Assembly (NCBI RefSeq): GCF_001591465.1
Contig: NZ_BCUY01000005.1
Coordinates: forward strand, 38,003-102,002
Length of the DNA: 64,000 nucleotides
Source of the DNA: Cytobacillus firmus NBRC 15306
GTDB lineage: Bacteria > Bacillota > Bacilli > Bacillales > Cytobacillaceae
Direction: 5' to 3'
A program made the position numbers and the translations under genes. The stretch's first letter is position 1. Each line of letters opens with the position of its first letter. This document shows positions 10,310 through 18,718 of this stretch, one piece after another. Under the pieces are notes generated by a model that saw only the letters and a program-made list of their open reading frames with translations, ran no database searches and had not been told where the DNA came from.

Positions 10310-10371
10310 CAGTCATAGGATCCAGCCAGGATTATCTGCTGGCAGACAAATTGACAAAGAGAGGTTAACCA

Positions 10372-11397
10372 ATGAAGCCATTTATTCCTCAGCTAGTTTA
10401 TATAGAGCCTCAAGCTCTTGAATACCCCTTAGGAAGAGAACTAAATGAAAAATTTGAGAAAATGAATATTGAAATCAGGGAAACAACTTCACATAATCAG
10501 GTGAGGAATATACCTGGCGATAATGAATTGCAGAAATACCGCAATGCTAAATCCACTTTAGTGGTAGGAATCAGACGAACTCTGAAATTTGATACATCCA
10601 AGCCTTCGGCAGAATATGCCATTCCCCTTGCTACTGGCTGCATGGGTCACTGTCATTATTGCTATCTGCAAACCACACTTGGCAGCAAGCCGTATATTCG
10701 GACGTATGTAAACCTCGAAGAAATCTTTGATCAGGCCTCCAAATATATGGAAGAGCGCAAGCCTGAGTTAACACGCTTTGAGGCTGCTTGTACTTCCGAT
10801 ATCGTCGGGATTGATCATCTGACCCATTCACTGAAAAAAACGATTGAATTTATCGGTCAGACTGAATACGGCCAGCTTCGGTTTGTCACAAAGTATCATC
10901 ATGTCGGTCATTTGCTGGATGCGAAACATAATGGGAAAACACGTTTCCGATTTAGTGTTAATTCCCGCTATGTAATAAAAAACTTTGAGTCGGGTACTTC
11001 CTCTTTTGATGAACGGCTTGAAGCTGCCCGTAAAGTAGCCAATGCCGGCTATCCGCTTGGATTTATCGTGGCGCCTATTTACATGCACGATGATTGGCGG
11101 GAAGGCTATCATGAACTTTTTCAAAGGTTAAGCAAAGCACTTGATGGCATCAATCTGGAAGGCTTAACTTTCGAATTGATCCAGCACAGATTTACGAAAC
11201 CGGCCAAAAAGGTAATTGAAAAGCGCTATCCGAAAACAAAGCTGGAAATGGATGAAGAAAAGCGAAAATATAAGTGGGGAAGATACGGTATAGGCAAGTA
11301 TGTTTATCCGACAGATGAAGCAAAGGATCTGGAACATACAATCAGGGAGTATATACACTCATATTTTCCAGAAGCAGAAGTGCAATATTTTACGTAA
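10372..11397 (+). CDS. splB: Spore photoproduct lyase
   Basis: Radical-SAM enzyme that directly reverses the thymine dimer (spore photoproduct) during germination. The 341-residue product has the cluster-binding cysteines at 90, 94 and 97 (GCMGHCHYCYL) and the conserved radical-relay cysteine at 140 (EAACTSDIVGID). These positions correspond within one residue to B. subtilis SplB. A GAGAGG site precedes the ATG. No splA (the small TRAP-like regulator that precedes splB in B. subtilis) is present, so the gene stands alone. Confidence 0.96.
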   Translation: MKPFIPQLVYIEPQALEYPLGRELNEKFEKMNIEIRETTSHNQVRNIPGDNELQKYRNAKSTLVVGIRRTLKFDTSKPSAEYAIPLATGCMGHCHYCYLQTTLGSKPYIRTYVNLEEIFDQASKYMEERKPELTRFEAACTSDIVGIDHLTHSLKKTIEFIGQTEYGQLRFVTKYHHVGHLLDAKHNGKTRFRFSVNSRYVIKNFESGTSSFDERLEAARKVANAGYPLGFIVAPIYMHDDWREGYHELFQRLSKALDGINLEGLTFELIQHRFTKPAKKVIEKRYPKTKLEMDEEKRKYKWGRYGIGKYVYPTDEAKDLEHTIREYIHSYFPEAEVQYFT

Positions 11398-11502
11398 TTA
11401 TGAAATTTTGCTTGTCAGCCGTACTATTTTAAAAAGCTCCTGATTAAAGATGTATAAGTAAAGGTTCCTCTATGAGCAAGTACATCGACAGGAGTGGCTT
11501 AC

Positions 11503-12387
11503 ATGTATATAGATGGTGTTTTTTCAGGAGGAGGCATCAAAGGATTTGCCTTAATCGGCGCATATGAAGCAGTTCATAGAAGGGGATTTCGCTTCAAGCG
11601 GGTTGCTGGTACCAGTGCAGGATCCATTGTGGCTGCGTTAATAGCTGCTAATTATACAAGTGAGGAAATATATCAGCTCGTCGATGAATTTGAAGTCAAA
11701 AAGCTTCTTGATGAAAGAAAAACATTCATCCCCTTTGCAGTTGGAAAATGGATTAATCTCTATTGGCGTTTGGGATTATATAAAGGATCTGAGCTGGAAA
11801 GCTGGATGGCTCAGAAACTTGGCGATAGGGGAATTAGGACATTTTCAGATCTGCCGCCTCAATCGCTGAGAGTCATTGCGTCAGACCTGACAAATGGAAG
11901 ATTGATGGTACTTCCGGATGATCTTGTGCATTATGGCATTGATCCAGCTTCATTTCCGGTGGCAAAAGCTATCAGGATGAGCTGCAGCCTCCCGTATTTT
12001 TTTGAGCCGGTCAAGCTAAATGCCTTCAGCAGCACAAGTGTGATTGTGGATGGAGGGGTTTTAAGCAATTTTCCGATGTGGCTTTTTGATAAGGAAAATG
12101 TGAAAAAAACCAGGCCTGTGCTCGGGATAAAGTTATGTCATAACTTAAGCGAACGGCCCCCGAATAAAATCGATAACGCCATACAAATGTATGCGGCGCT
12201 TTTTGAGACGATGAAGGACGCTCATGATGCAAGATACATCTCGAGAAAGCATGCACAAAATATTATTTTCATTCCAACCGATGGTGTATTGACTGCGGAA
12301 TTCAATATAACCGAACAGAAGAAAAAAGACCTTCTGGAGCACGGCAGGCAATGTGCGGAGCAGTTTTTTACCTCATGGAGCTACTAA
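11503..12387 (+). CDS. yqhO: Patatin-like phospholipase, YqhO
   Basis: Bacterial patatin-family acyl hydrolase of 294 residues. The oxyanion motif SGGGIKG (residues 8-14), the nucleophile elbow GTSAGS with Ser38, and the catalytic DGG with Asp183 form a complete Ser-Asp dyad. No signal peptide is visible, so a cytoplasmic or peripheral membrane location is likely; the substrate lipid is unknown. I chose ATG 11503 because AGGAG lies 8 bases upstream and the family begins MYIDGVFSGGG; GTG at 11494 is an in-frame alternative. It is convergent with yqhP across a shared hairpin. Confidence 0.88.
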   Translation: MYIDGVFSGGGIKGFALIGAYEAVHRRGFRFKRVAGTSAGSIVAALIAANYTSEEIYQLVDEFEVKKLLDERKTFIPFAVGKWINLYWRLGLYKGSELESWMAQKLGDRGIRTFSDLPPQSLRVIASDLTNGRLMVLPDDLVHYGIDPASFPVAKAIRMSCSLPYFFEPVKLNAFSSTSVIVDGGVLSNFPMWLFDKENVKKTRPVLGIKLCHNLSERPPNKIDNAIQMYAALFETMKDAHDARYISRKHAQNIIFIPTDGVLTAEFNITEQKKKDLLEHGRQCAEQFFTSWSY

Positions 12388-12432
12388 TTAGAAAGCTCAG
12401 AAGCTTTCAAGTCAAACAAAATATAAACATAA

Positions 12433-12472
12433 AAAAATCGAGCCCTGATTAAAGGGAGGCTCGATTTTTCTT
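12433..12472. terminator. Bidirectional terminator shared by yqhO and yqhP
   Basis: AAAAATCGAGCC pairs with GGCTCGATTTTT, with inner CCCT/AGGG pairing. An A tract on one side and a T tract on the other let it work in both directions. The right arm also encodes the last codons of the minus-strand gene, so that gene's stop lies inside the hairpin. Confidence 0.88.
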
Positions 12473-12835
12473 TTTGCCTTTTTTGCCTTCTATGACTGTC
12501 AAATGTGGAGAAGACTTTTTCTTGGACTTTTTTATAGAAGTTATGGAACCGACAGATCCTTTTCTTCCATTAACAGAGCCAGATTCTTTATTATTAAAGC
12601 GTCTTTTTGATTTTTTTGCTGCCTTTATAAAAGCTCGCTGCTCTCGCTTTGAGGGATTAGATCTGTTAAAGCGCTGAAAAAGAAAGTATACAACAGCTCC
12701 AATGATGACAATGACAGCTATTCTCTGCAAAAAACCGGCAGGATTTGAGATCAAGCTGACGGCAACTCCGATAACAGCTAGAATAATAAGACCGGAGACA
12801 ATATAAAATGTAAATGGTTTTTTCAAGAAAGCCAC
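12449..12835 (-). CDS. yqhP: Small membrane protein of the SA1362/YqhP family
   Basis: 128 residues with two N-terminal membrane segments (about 8-29 and 37-53) and a long, very basic, lysine- and serine-rich C-terminal tail that should lie in the cytoplasm. The function is unknown. Matching position (after yqhO, convergent) and architecture support the YqhP assignment rather than any motif. GGGAGG sits upstream of its ATG on the minus strand. The C-terminal codons double as one arm of the terminator hairpin. Confidence 0.75.
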   Translation of the reverse strand: MAFLKKPFTFYIVSGLIILAVIGVAVSLISNPAGFLQRIAVIVIIGAVVYFLFQRFNRSNPSKREQRAFIKAAKKSKRRFNNKESGSVNGRKGSVGSITSIKKSKKKSSPHLTVIEGKKGKKKNRASL

Positions 12836-13261
12836 CTCCCTAAAAGCATGATGAGCAATTTTATAAGCTTTTAAACTCTATAAGCTAAAGTTTATCGAAA
12901 TAATTATGAAAGCTGTCTTCATTTTTTAATTTTCCTATTTCTTTACAATTTAAACAGAAGAACATTAACTTTTAATAAGTCTTAGTAAGGTTTTCCAAAG
13001 ACAAACAAAAATGCTTATACTTAAATTTATGCTGTGCACCCCAGTCCCGGAACTCGAATAGCCGGAAAAGGACAAATTAAAGAGCTTCATCCTTATTTAT
13101 TTTATTCGACTTAAAATCTCATAAAACCTCTATATGACAGGAAAATATATAAAAAATATGAACGGTTTATGCAGCAGAAATTATTCCGGCCGCTTTTATT
13201 TAAAAATGGATGCAATGGAATAATTGTGTGTGGACATAATAGGAAAAGGAGGTGGCGCAAA
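12836..13261. other. 426-base gap; no gene seen where B. subtilis has yqhQ
   Basis: AT-rich sequence with stops in all frames. The longest plausible reading is 21 codons from 13158 without a ribosome site. A short GC-richer patch lies at 13030-13075. I see no terminator, repeat or RNA motif. In B. subtilis yqhQ (DUF1385) lies between yqhP and yqhR; nothing recognisable as a remnant remains. Confidence 0.6.
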
Positions 13262-13792
13262 GTGGCAGAAGAAAAAGAGCGCTTGGAACAGGATCAAAGG
13301 GAAAAACCGATGTCTTTTAAGACAATGGTGGTCATTACCGGACTGGTTGGAGGCATTCTTTGGAGCGGTCTGGCCTATCTTGCTTATGTGTTTAATTTCA
13401 CGGAAATTCGCCCTAATGTCATTCTCGAGCCCTGGACGATTGGAGCCTGGAAAGAGGGATGGCTTGGAACACTGATCTCAATTTTCCTAATAGGGGGAGT
13501 ATCTATTATAGCTGCCCTGATCTATTATGCAGCGCTGCGGAAATTTCAAAGTATTTTCGTGGGGGCAGGCTATGGAGTTGCCCTTTTTTTACTGGTGTTT
13601 TTTGTCCTCAATCCAATCTTCCCTGGAATCAGCCCGTTTTGGGATCTTGAGCGAAATACAATTATTACATCACTTTGTTTCTATATTTTATTTGGCGTAT
13701 TTGTAGGGTATTCCATTTCATATGAAGCTCAAGAACTCAGAGGCAAAACCGAAGATGAAAAAAAGGCACGCACAGATCCGGATTTAATTTAA
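13262..13792 (+). CDS. yqhR: Four-helix membrane protein YqhR
   Basis: 176-residue integral membrane protein of unknown function. A charged N-terminus (EEKERLEQDQREKP) is followed by four hydrophobic segments at about 21-45, 63-87, 95-118 and 128-150, and a charged C-terminal tail. The GTG at 13262 is chosen because AAGGAGGT lies 8 bases upstream; the frame stays open for 31 more codons upstream, but without any such site. Position before aroQ-papB-efp matches yqhR. Confidence 0.8.
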   Translation: MAEEKERLEQDQREKPMSFKTMVVITGLVGGILWSGLAYLAYVFNFTEIRPNVILEPWTIGAWKEGWLGTLISIFLIGGVSIIAALIYYAALRKFQSIFVGAGYGVALFLLVFFVLNPIFPGISPFWDLERNTIITSLCFYILFGVFVGYSISYEAQELRGKTEDEKKARTDPDLI

Positions 13793-14009
13793 TGGATTAG
13801 AGTCTGACTTCCTATATGCAGATTAAAACAGAATGACGAATGGCAAATATTTTTGCGCGTGAATAATGAAAAATAATGCGCTATACATCACTGTATGAAA
13901 TTTTGCTTTATGATAGAATGTTCTTAAGTGGGCATTCTTTTTCAGTGCTTTCATCAGGATGTTAAATAGAAGGAGGAGCCTGTAAGCAATGTTAAAAAAG
14001 GGGTTGAAT

Positions 14010-14456
14010 ATGGGGAAAATACTCCTGTTAAATGGGCCGAATTTAAACCTGCTCGGCAAAAGGGAACCAGGTGTTTATGGAAATGAAACACTGGGTCAGC
14101 TGGAGCAAAATATGAAAGCATTGGGTGCTTCATATGAGGCAGAAGTAATCTGTTTTCAGTCAAATCACGAAGGTGAACTCATTGACAGGCTGCACCTTGC
14201 CAATGAAGATGGCACACAGGGTATAATTTTCAATCCCGGGGCATTTACTCATTATAGTTACGCAATAAGGGATGCTGTTGCAGGAATACAGGTTCCTGTG
14301 ATCGAAGTACATATTTCAAATGTTCATGCCAGGGAAGAATTCAGGCATATTTCTGTCATTGCACCCGCTGCAATGGGCCAGATAGTCGGCCTTGGGTTTA
14401 AAGGGTATGAACTGGCATTTTATGCATTAATGGATTTTGTCAAGGGGAGAGGATAA
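14010..14456 (+). CDS. aroQ: Type II 3-dehydroquinate dehydratase
   Basis: Dehydrates 3-dehydroquinate to 3-dehydroshikimate in the shikimate pathway. The 148-residue length equals B. subtilis AroQ. Family motifs are visible: ILLLNGPNLNLLGKREP with the catalytic Tyr in VYG, FQSNHEGE, NPGAFTHYS and EVHISNVHAREEFRH. The start could instead be ATG 13989, which has the stronger AAGGAGGAG site 10 bases upstream and would add seven residues; 14010 agrees with family length and has AAAGGGG before it. The stop is 1 base from the next gene's ATG. Confidence 0.92.
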   Translation: MGKILLLNGPNLNLLGKREPGVYGNETLGQLEQNMKALGASYEAEVICFQSNHEGELIDRLHLANEDGTQGIIFNPGAFTHYSYAIRDAVAGIQVPVIEVHISNVHAREEFRHISVIAPAAMGQIVGLGFKGYELAFYALMDFVKGRG

Positions 14457-14457
14457 T

Positions 14458-15519
14458 ATGGAGAAAATACAAAAATTACGTGCACGCTTTACAGAGTCAG
14501 GGATTGATGGGATGCTGATTACCAGCAATTACAATCGCCGTTATATGACTGGTTTTACCGGTTCATCGGGCGTGGTTCTAATCAGTGCGGATAAAGCGCT
14601 CTTTATAACCGATTTCCGCTACACGGAACAGGCTGCCAAACAATGTGAAGGGTATGAAATTGTAAAGCATACTGGTGCAATTCCGGAAGATGTCGCCAAA
14701 CAGGCAGAACAGCTTGGGATTAAAAAGCTTGGTTTTGAAGAGAATCATGTAACCTTTTCATCCTATAAAGCCTATGAAAAGGCTGTTAACGCCGAGCTTG
14801 TCCCTGTTTCTGACACTATTGAAAAGTTACGCTTGATAAAGACCGATTCAGAGATTAAGATAATTAAGGTGGCGGCAGACATTGCAGATGCTGCGTTTAA
14901 ACATATTCTTGATGTCATTCGGCCAGGTATTACGGAACTGGAAGTTTCGAATGAATTAGAGTTCTTTATGAGAAAAGCGGGTGCAGATTCATCTTCGTTT
15001 GACATTATCGTAGCATCCGGGTACCGTTCTGCTCTTCCGCATGGAGTTGCCAGTGATAAGGTTATTGAAAAAGGCGATTTTGTCACTCTGGACTTCGGTG
15101 CTTATTATAAGGGGTATGTTTCAGATATTACCCGCACAGTTGCTGTTGGGGAACCTGAAGATAAGCTGAAAGAAATCTATTCAATTGTGCAGGAAGCCCA
15201 GGAGCGGGGAATGGAAGGCATCAAACCTGGAATGAGCGGCAAAGAAGCAGATGCCTTAACTCGTGATTATATTTCAGGTAAAGGCTATGGCGAATATTTT
15301 GGCCATTCTACAGGACACGGGATCGGCCTTGAAGTGCATGAAGGTCCTGCATTATCATTTAAGTCTGATGTTATCCTTGAACCCGGAATGATTGTGACGG
15401 TGGAGCCTGGCATTTACATGCCGGGACTTGGCGGTGTCCGCATTGAGGATGATACAGTCATAACAAATGATCATAATGAAACGCTTACTCATTCTACTAA
15501 AGAATTGATTATTCTTTAA
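14458..15519 (+). CDS. yqhT: Xaa-Pro aminopeptidase/dipeptidase (M24B), YqhT
   Basis: Pita-bread metallopeptidase that removes N-terminal residues before proline. The 353 residues match B. subtilis YqhT in length. The C-terminal catalytic half carries the metal ligands: Asp in LDFGAYYKGYVSDITRT, His in GHSTGHGIGLEVHEGP, and Glu in VEPGIY and GGVRIEDD. The N-terminal creatinase-like domain begins MEKIQKLR. ATG 14458 lies 1 base after aroQ, with GGGGAGAGG upstream. It is immediately followed by efp, whose product is needed to translate proline runs; co-location is conserved in Bacillus. Confidence 0.92.
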   Translation: MEKIQKLRARFTESGIDGMLITSNYNRRYMTGFTGSSGVVLISADKALFITDFRYTEQAAKQCEGYEIVKHTGAIPEDVAKQAEQLGIKKLGFEENHVTFSSYKAYEKAVNAELVPVSDTIEKLRLIKTDSEIKIIKVAADIADAAFKHILDVIRPGITELEVSNELEFFMRKAGADSSSFDIIVASGYRSALPHGVASDKVIEKGDFVTLDFGAYYKGYVSDITRTVAVGEPEDKLKEIYSIVQEAQERGMEGIKPGMSGKEADALTRDYISGKGYGEYFGHSTGHGIGLEVHEGPALSFKSDVILEPGMIVTVEPGIYMPGLGGVRIEDDTVITNDHNETLTHSTKELIIL

Positions 15520-15544
15520 TTGTACACATTAGGAGGACAAACTT

Positions 15545-16102
15545 ATGATTTCAGTAAACGATTTTCGTACGGGATTGACGATTGAAGTTGATAACGGAAT
15601 TTGGCGCGTAATGGATTTCCAGCACGTTAAACCAGGAAAAGGAGCGGCTTTTGTACGTTCCAAATTACGCAACCTTCGCACGGGCGCGATTCAGGAAAAA
15701 ACCTTCCGTGCAGGTGAAAAAGTAGGGAAAGCTCAGATCGATAACCGTAAAATGCAGTACCTTTATGCAAATGGAGATCAGCATGTTTTCATGGACAATG
15801 AGTCTTATGAGCAAATCGAGCTGCCTGCTTCAGCAATTGAGTATGAATTAAAGTTTTTAAAAGAAAACATGGAAGTTGCTATTATGCTTTATCAGGGAGA
15901 GTCTCTTGGAATCGAGCTTCCTAACTCTGTTGAGCTTACAGTAACGGAAACAGAACCAGGCATTAAAGGGGATACTGCATCCGGCGGAACAAAGCCTGCA
16001 ACAGTTGAAACCGGCCTGATTGTGCAAGTTCCTTTCTTTGTTAACGAAGGGGACAAACTGATCATCAATACAACTGATGGTTCATACGTATCGCGTGCAT
16101 AG
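15545..16102 (+). CDS. efp: Elongation factor P
   Basis: Rescues ribosomes stalled at consecutive prolines. The 185 residues contain the KOW-like N-terminal domain with the loop [10 protein letters not shown] (Lys32 at the tip is the residue modified in other species), then two OB-fold domains ending in the signature [18 protein letters not shown] lies upstream of the ATG. It is last in the aroQ-yqhT-efp group and is followed by a strong terminator. Confidence 0.97.
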   Translation: MISVNDFRTGLTIEVDNGIWRVMDFQHVKPGKGAAFVRSKLRNLRTGAIQEKTFRAGEKVGKAQIDNRKMQYLYANGDQHVFMDNESYEQIELPASAIEYELKFLKENMEVAIMLYQGESLGIELPNSVELTVTETEPGIKGDTASGGTKPATVETGLIVQVPFFVNEGDKLIINTTDGSYVSRA

Positions 16103-16104
16103 TT

Positions 16105-16136
16105 AAAAAAAATCCCGAGAAATCGGGATTTTTTTA
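16105..16136. terminator. Bidirectional terminator between efp and the minus-strand small gene
   Basis: AAAAAATCCCGA pairs with TCGGGATTTTTT around a GAAA tetraloop, with A and T tracts on both sides. The stop codon of the minus-strand 55-residue gene lies at its edge. Confidence 0.92.
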
Positions 16137-16301
16137 TCCTTTATATTTCCTGCCTTCTGCGCCGGGGGATATGTCAGTGTCATTGCGATTATTATAATCA
16201 GGATCGGATGTGGGAGCAGTTCTGTTATCGCGGGTTCCGCCCAGATAAGCCCTGTCGCCTTTTTTCTGGTTTTTTAAAAATTCATCTAAATTTTCATTCA
16301 T
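16134..16301 (-). CDS. Unrecognised 55-residue hydrophilic protein
   Basis: A short gene read on the minus strand from ATG 16301 to TAA 16134, with AGAGGTTATTGG before the start. The product is highly polar, rich in Asp, Asn, Arg, Lys and Gly, begins MNENLDEFLKNQKKGDRAY and contains ATSDP-like and DYNNRND stretches; no membrane segment, signal peptide or cysteine is present. It starts 83 bases after the SIMPL-domain gene on the same strand, so the two may be co-transcribed, and its stop lies in the terminator. I do not recognise a family. The good ribosome site and terminator argue that it is real. Confidence 0.6.
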   Translation of the reverse strand: MNENLDEFLKNQKKGDRAYLGGTRDNRTAPTSDPDYNNRNDTDISPGAEGRKYKG

Positions 16302-16384
16302 CCAATAACCTCTTTTCTATAAAATTGCTCAGTGCCGCCTTATTAGTATTTGCTTCTTCACTGCGATTATTAGCCGAAGATTTC

Positions 16385-17071
16385 CTAGCTGTAAAATATG
16401 AAATCTGCCGTGATGCGGCTTTCGATTTCTATTGTTCCCGGCTGGATAGGTGTGCTGACGGCACTTTTAACTAAAACGGAGGATTGAAAAGAGACAGGCT
16501 GCACCATGCCTGAATTACCTTCTGAAACGGATACTGGAGTACTGATTAATTGGACTCTTAGTGAAGCAGCGATTGTTTCTGCCTTTCTATAAGCATCCAT
16601 TACAGCCATGCTTAATGCCTGCTGATACCATTCCTGCTGGTTTTCTATCTCAAACGTAATTCCTCTTACCGTATTTGCGCCGCTTTCTACTGCTGTGTCC
16701 ACTGCAAGTCCTGTATTTTCAATCTCATCGGCCGTAATGTTCAGTATATGCTCAACCTTGTATCCGCGGAAAATTTGCTTGCCATCCACAAAATCATACT
16801 GCGGAAAAATGGAGAAATCTGAAGTTTGAATTTGTTTATCTGTTATTCCAATGGCGTTAAGAGCCTTTTTGACATTTGAAATGGCTGCAGCATTCTGCTC
16901 CTGTGCCTTCTGAAGCTCCTGGTCTTCTGTTAAAACTCCCAGCTTTATACTAGCCTGATCTGGCTGTACAGCTATCTTTCCTTCACCTGAAACCCTTATT
17001 GTATTTGGCTTGGATCTGGAATGCCTTCCAGTCTGCACAGTATTGCGGACGAATGGCTGATAATAATACAT
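16385..17071 (-). CDS. SIMPL-domain (DUF541) protein
   Basis: 228 residues with the SIMPL/DUF541 signature: an opening beta strand (IRVSGEGKIAVQPDQASIKLGV, residues about 25-46), a helix with repeated QNAAAISNVKKAL, the QTSDFSIFPQYD strand, and AYRKAETIAASL near the C-terminus. Related YggE proteins affect oxidative stress in other bacteria, but no biochemical role is established. Unlike many family members it lacks a signal peptide; the N-terminus is tyrosine-rich and polar. GCGGGGTG precedes the ATG. It lies 74 bases downstream of the alkaline phosphatase on the same strand, in a block that B. subtilis does not have at this place. Confidence 0.85.
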   Translation of the reverse strand: MYYYQPFVRNTVQTGRHSRSKPNTIRVSGEGKIAVQPDQASIKLGVLTEDQELQKAQEQNAAAISNVKKALNAIGITDKQIQTSDFSIFPQYDFVDGKQIFRGYKVEHILNITADEIENTGLAVDTAVESGANTVRGITFEIENQQEWYQQALSMAVMDAYRKAETIAASLRVQLISTPVSVSEGNSGMVQPVSFQSSVLVKSAVSTPIQPGTIEIESRITADFIFYS

Positions 17072-17145
17072 AACTTTCTCACCCCGCTTTCATGAATGTA
17101 TCTTTCTAGAATTACGCGGGAGAAAGAGAGAAAATGCGCATAATA

Positions 17146-18528
17146 TTAATGCCAGCTATAATTCATCAGTCCGGCAATTTTTTTCGGTATATCTGTATTC
17201 TCCAGTACTCCTGTAAAAGTTTCACTGCCAATGCCATAAGCAAATAAAGGGATCATATTGCCTGTATGACCGCCGGTAGAGCTGAGAGATCTTACTGTAT
17301 CCGTTAAAATTCCCCCATGATATTTCTCGGCAATCAGGCTTCCTATTTCCCATGCTGCTAAATATTGAGGATAAACCTTGCTGTCTGTGTTCATTACCTT
17401 TCCATTAAACGCTTCAATCTCCTGCTGGGTTAAATCAATATTCGCATACTTTTTTAGAACACCCTTCACACTTTCCGATCGATAAATGCCCCTATCTTCA
17501 TCTCTTGCCAATTGGCTGACCATATACTGCGGTGTCGCCTTGATTTCCTTTAATTGCTGTATCTCCAGCGGCTCTGATGCTGATATTCCCATAGTCTCAT
17601 GATCTGCGACAACCAAAACCAGTGTTTCTTTGTCCTTTTTTGCCCATTCAACAGCATATTTGACAGCTTCATCAAATTCAATGGTTTCTTTCCAGATGCT
17701 TGTAATATCACCTGCGTGCGAAGCATGATCAATTCTTGCTCCTTCCGCCATGAGGAAAAATCCCTGTTCTCCTTTTGCGAGTACATCGATCGCTTTTTCA
17801 GTCATTTCTTTTAAGCTGGGTTCTTTGCTGTTCAGTAAAGGCCGGTCCAGTTTAAAGCTCATATATCCGTCATGGAACAAGCCAAGCAGCTTTGAGCCTT
17901 TGGCTTTCAGTAATTCTTCCCGATTCCCGGCATAGGCATATCCTTTTTGCATTGCTTCTTTTATTAAATCCCTTCCGCTTTGCTTTTCCGGTGTGAAGTA
18001 TGCTCTGCCGCCTCCCATCAGCACATCCACCCCGGATTTCAGCTGCTGGCGTGCAATTTCATCCTGTCCGGACCATCTGTTGGCAACACTTGCTGTAAAG
18101 GCTGCGGGTGTTGCATCTGTAACTGTATTGGTGGATATCACCCCTGCTTTTTTACCGTTTTTCTTGAATAAATCAAGGATACTATCTGTTTCCTTCCCAT
18201 CCGGCGTAACTCCGATCATTTCATTATTTGTTTTTTTTCCAATTGCAAGAGCCGTACCGCCGGCAGCTGAATCTGTCACAAAATTATTGGCAGATTCGGT
18301 ATGAACCAAGGCGGTGTGAGGCAGAGATTCCAGGAACAGCCGCCCGTCCTTCCCATATTCCAGTTTTCTTGCAATCTCAATCTGGCCAATTCCCATTCCA
18401 TCGCCAATCATCAGAATGACATTTTGCGGTCCGTTTGTATTTCTCTGATGAGCTATTCCTTCCACAGGTAAGAAACCAAGAACAATCAGGTGAAAAATAA
18501 CCATGAAGTAAATGCATTTTGCTTTCAT
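17146..18528 (-). CDS. Secreted alkaline phosphatase
   Basis: Phosphomonoesterase that frees inorganic phosphate outside the cell. An N-terminal signal peptide (MKAKCIYFMVIFHLIVLGF) is followed by the metal-binding MIGDGMGIGQ, the nucleophilic serine in VTDSAAGGTALA, the RIDHASHAGD and VADHETMG metal ligands, and the last histidine in STGGHTGNM. All catalytic groups are present. ATG 18528 is used; a GTG at 18537 is in frame but the AAAGG site would be too close to it. I found no convincing Pho-box repeats upstream, so phosphate control is not demonstrated. It stands divergent to spoIIIAA. Confidence 0.92.
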   Translation of the reverse strand: MKAKCIYFMVIFHLIVLGFLPVEGIAHQRNTNGPQNVILMIGDGMGIGQIEIARKLEYGKDGRLFLESLPHTALVHTESANNFVTDSAAGGTALAIGKKTNNEMIGVTPDGKETDSILDLFKKNGKKAGVISTNTVTDATPAAFTASVANRWSGQDEIARQQLKSGVDVLMGGGRAYFTPEKQSGRDLIKEAMQKGYAYAGNREELLKAKGSKLLGLFHDGYMSFKLDRPLLNSKEPSLKEMTEKAIDVLAKGEQGFFLMAEGARIDHASHAGDITSIWKETIEFDEAVKYAVEWAKKDKETLVLVVADHETMGISASEPLEIQQLKEIKATPQYMVSQLARDEDRGIYRSESVKGVLKKYANIDLTQQEIEAFNGKVMNTDSKVYPQYLAAWEIGSLIAEKYHGGILTDTVRSLSSTGGHTGNMIPLFAYGIGSETFTGVLENTDIPKKIAGLMNYSWH

Positions 18529-18639
18529 AAATGGCACCAGCCTTTCTCTATGTTCTTTTTGAATTATTTTTTGAAGAAAGATATTTTTTTACTCAGGCAA
18601 AAGCTTGTACTAAATAAATGTGAAGCTTTCAAATCTAAG

Positions 18640-18667
18640 TCATATTGTTTTGCCGCAGGCATACATT
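18640..18667 (+). promoter_or_regulatory. Sigma-E-type promoter of the spoIIIA operon
   Basis: TCATATT (18640-18646) matches the sigma-E -35 consensus kmATATT, and CATACATT (18660-18667) matches the -10 consensus CATACAnT. The spacer is 13 bases, one short of the usual 14. A start near 18674 would leave a leader of about 45 bases. Sigma-E control of spoIIIA in the mother cell is established in B. subtilis. Confidence 0.75.
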
Positions 18668-18718
18668 TTAAATAATGAGAAGCTAGTCCGAAATCAGATT
18701 GTGAATGGAGGAGCATAC

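Noticed and set aside
12474..12677. 67-codon plus-strand frame opposite yqhP
   Set aside because: Shadow frame; the minus-strand reading has a ribosome site, membrane helices and a terminator.
13169..13261. In-frame upstream extension of yqhR by 31 codons
   Set aside because: The GTG at 13262 has AAGGAGGT at the right distance; the extension has no ribosome site and no membrane or family features.
18538..18640. Pho-box repeats for the alkaline phosphatase
   Set aside because: No run of TTAACA-like hexamers at 11-base spacing is visible.
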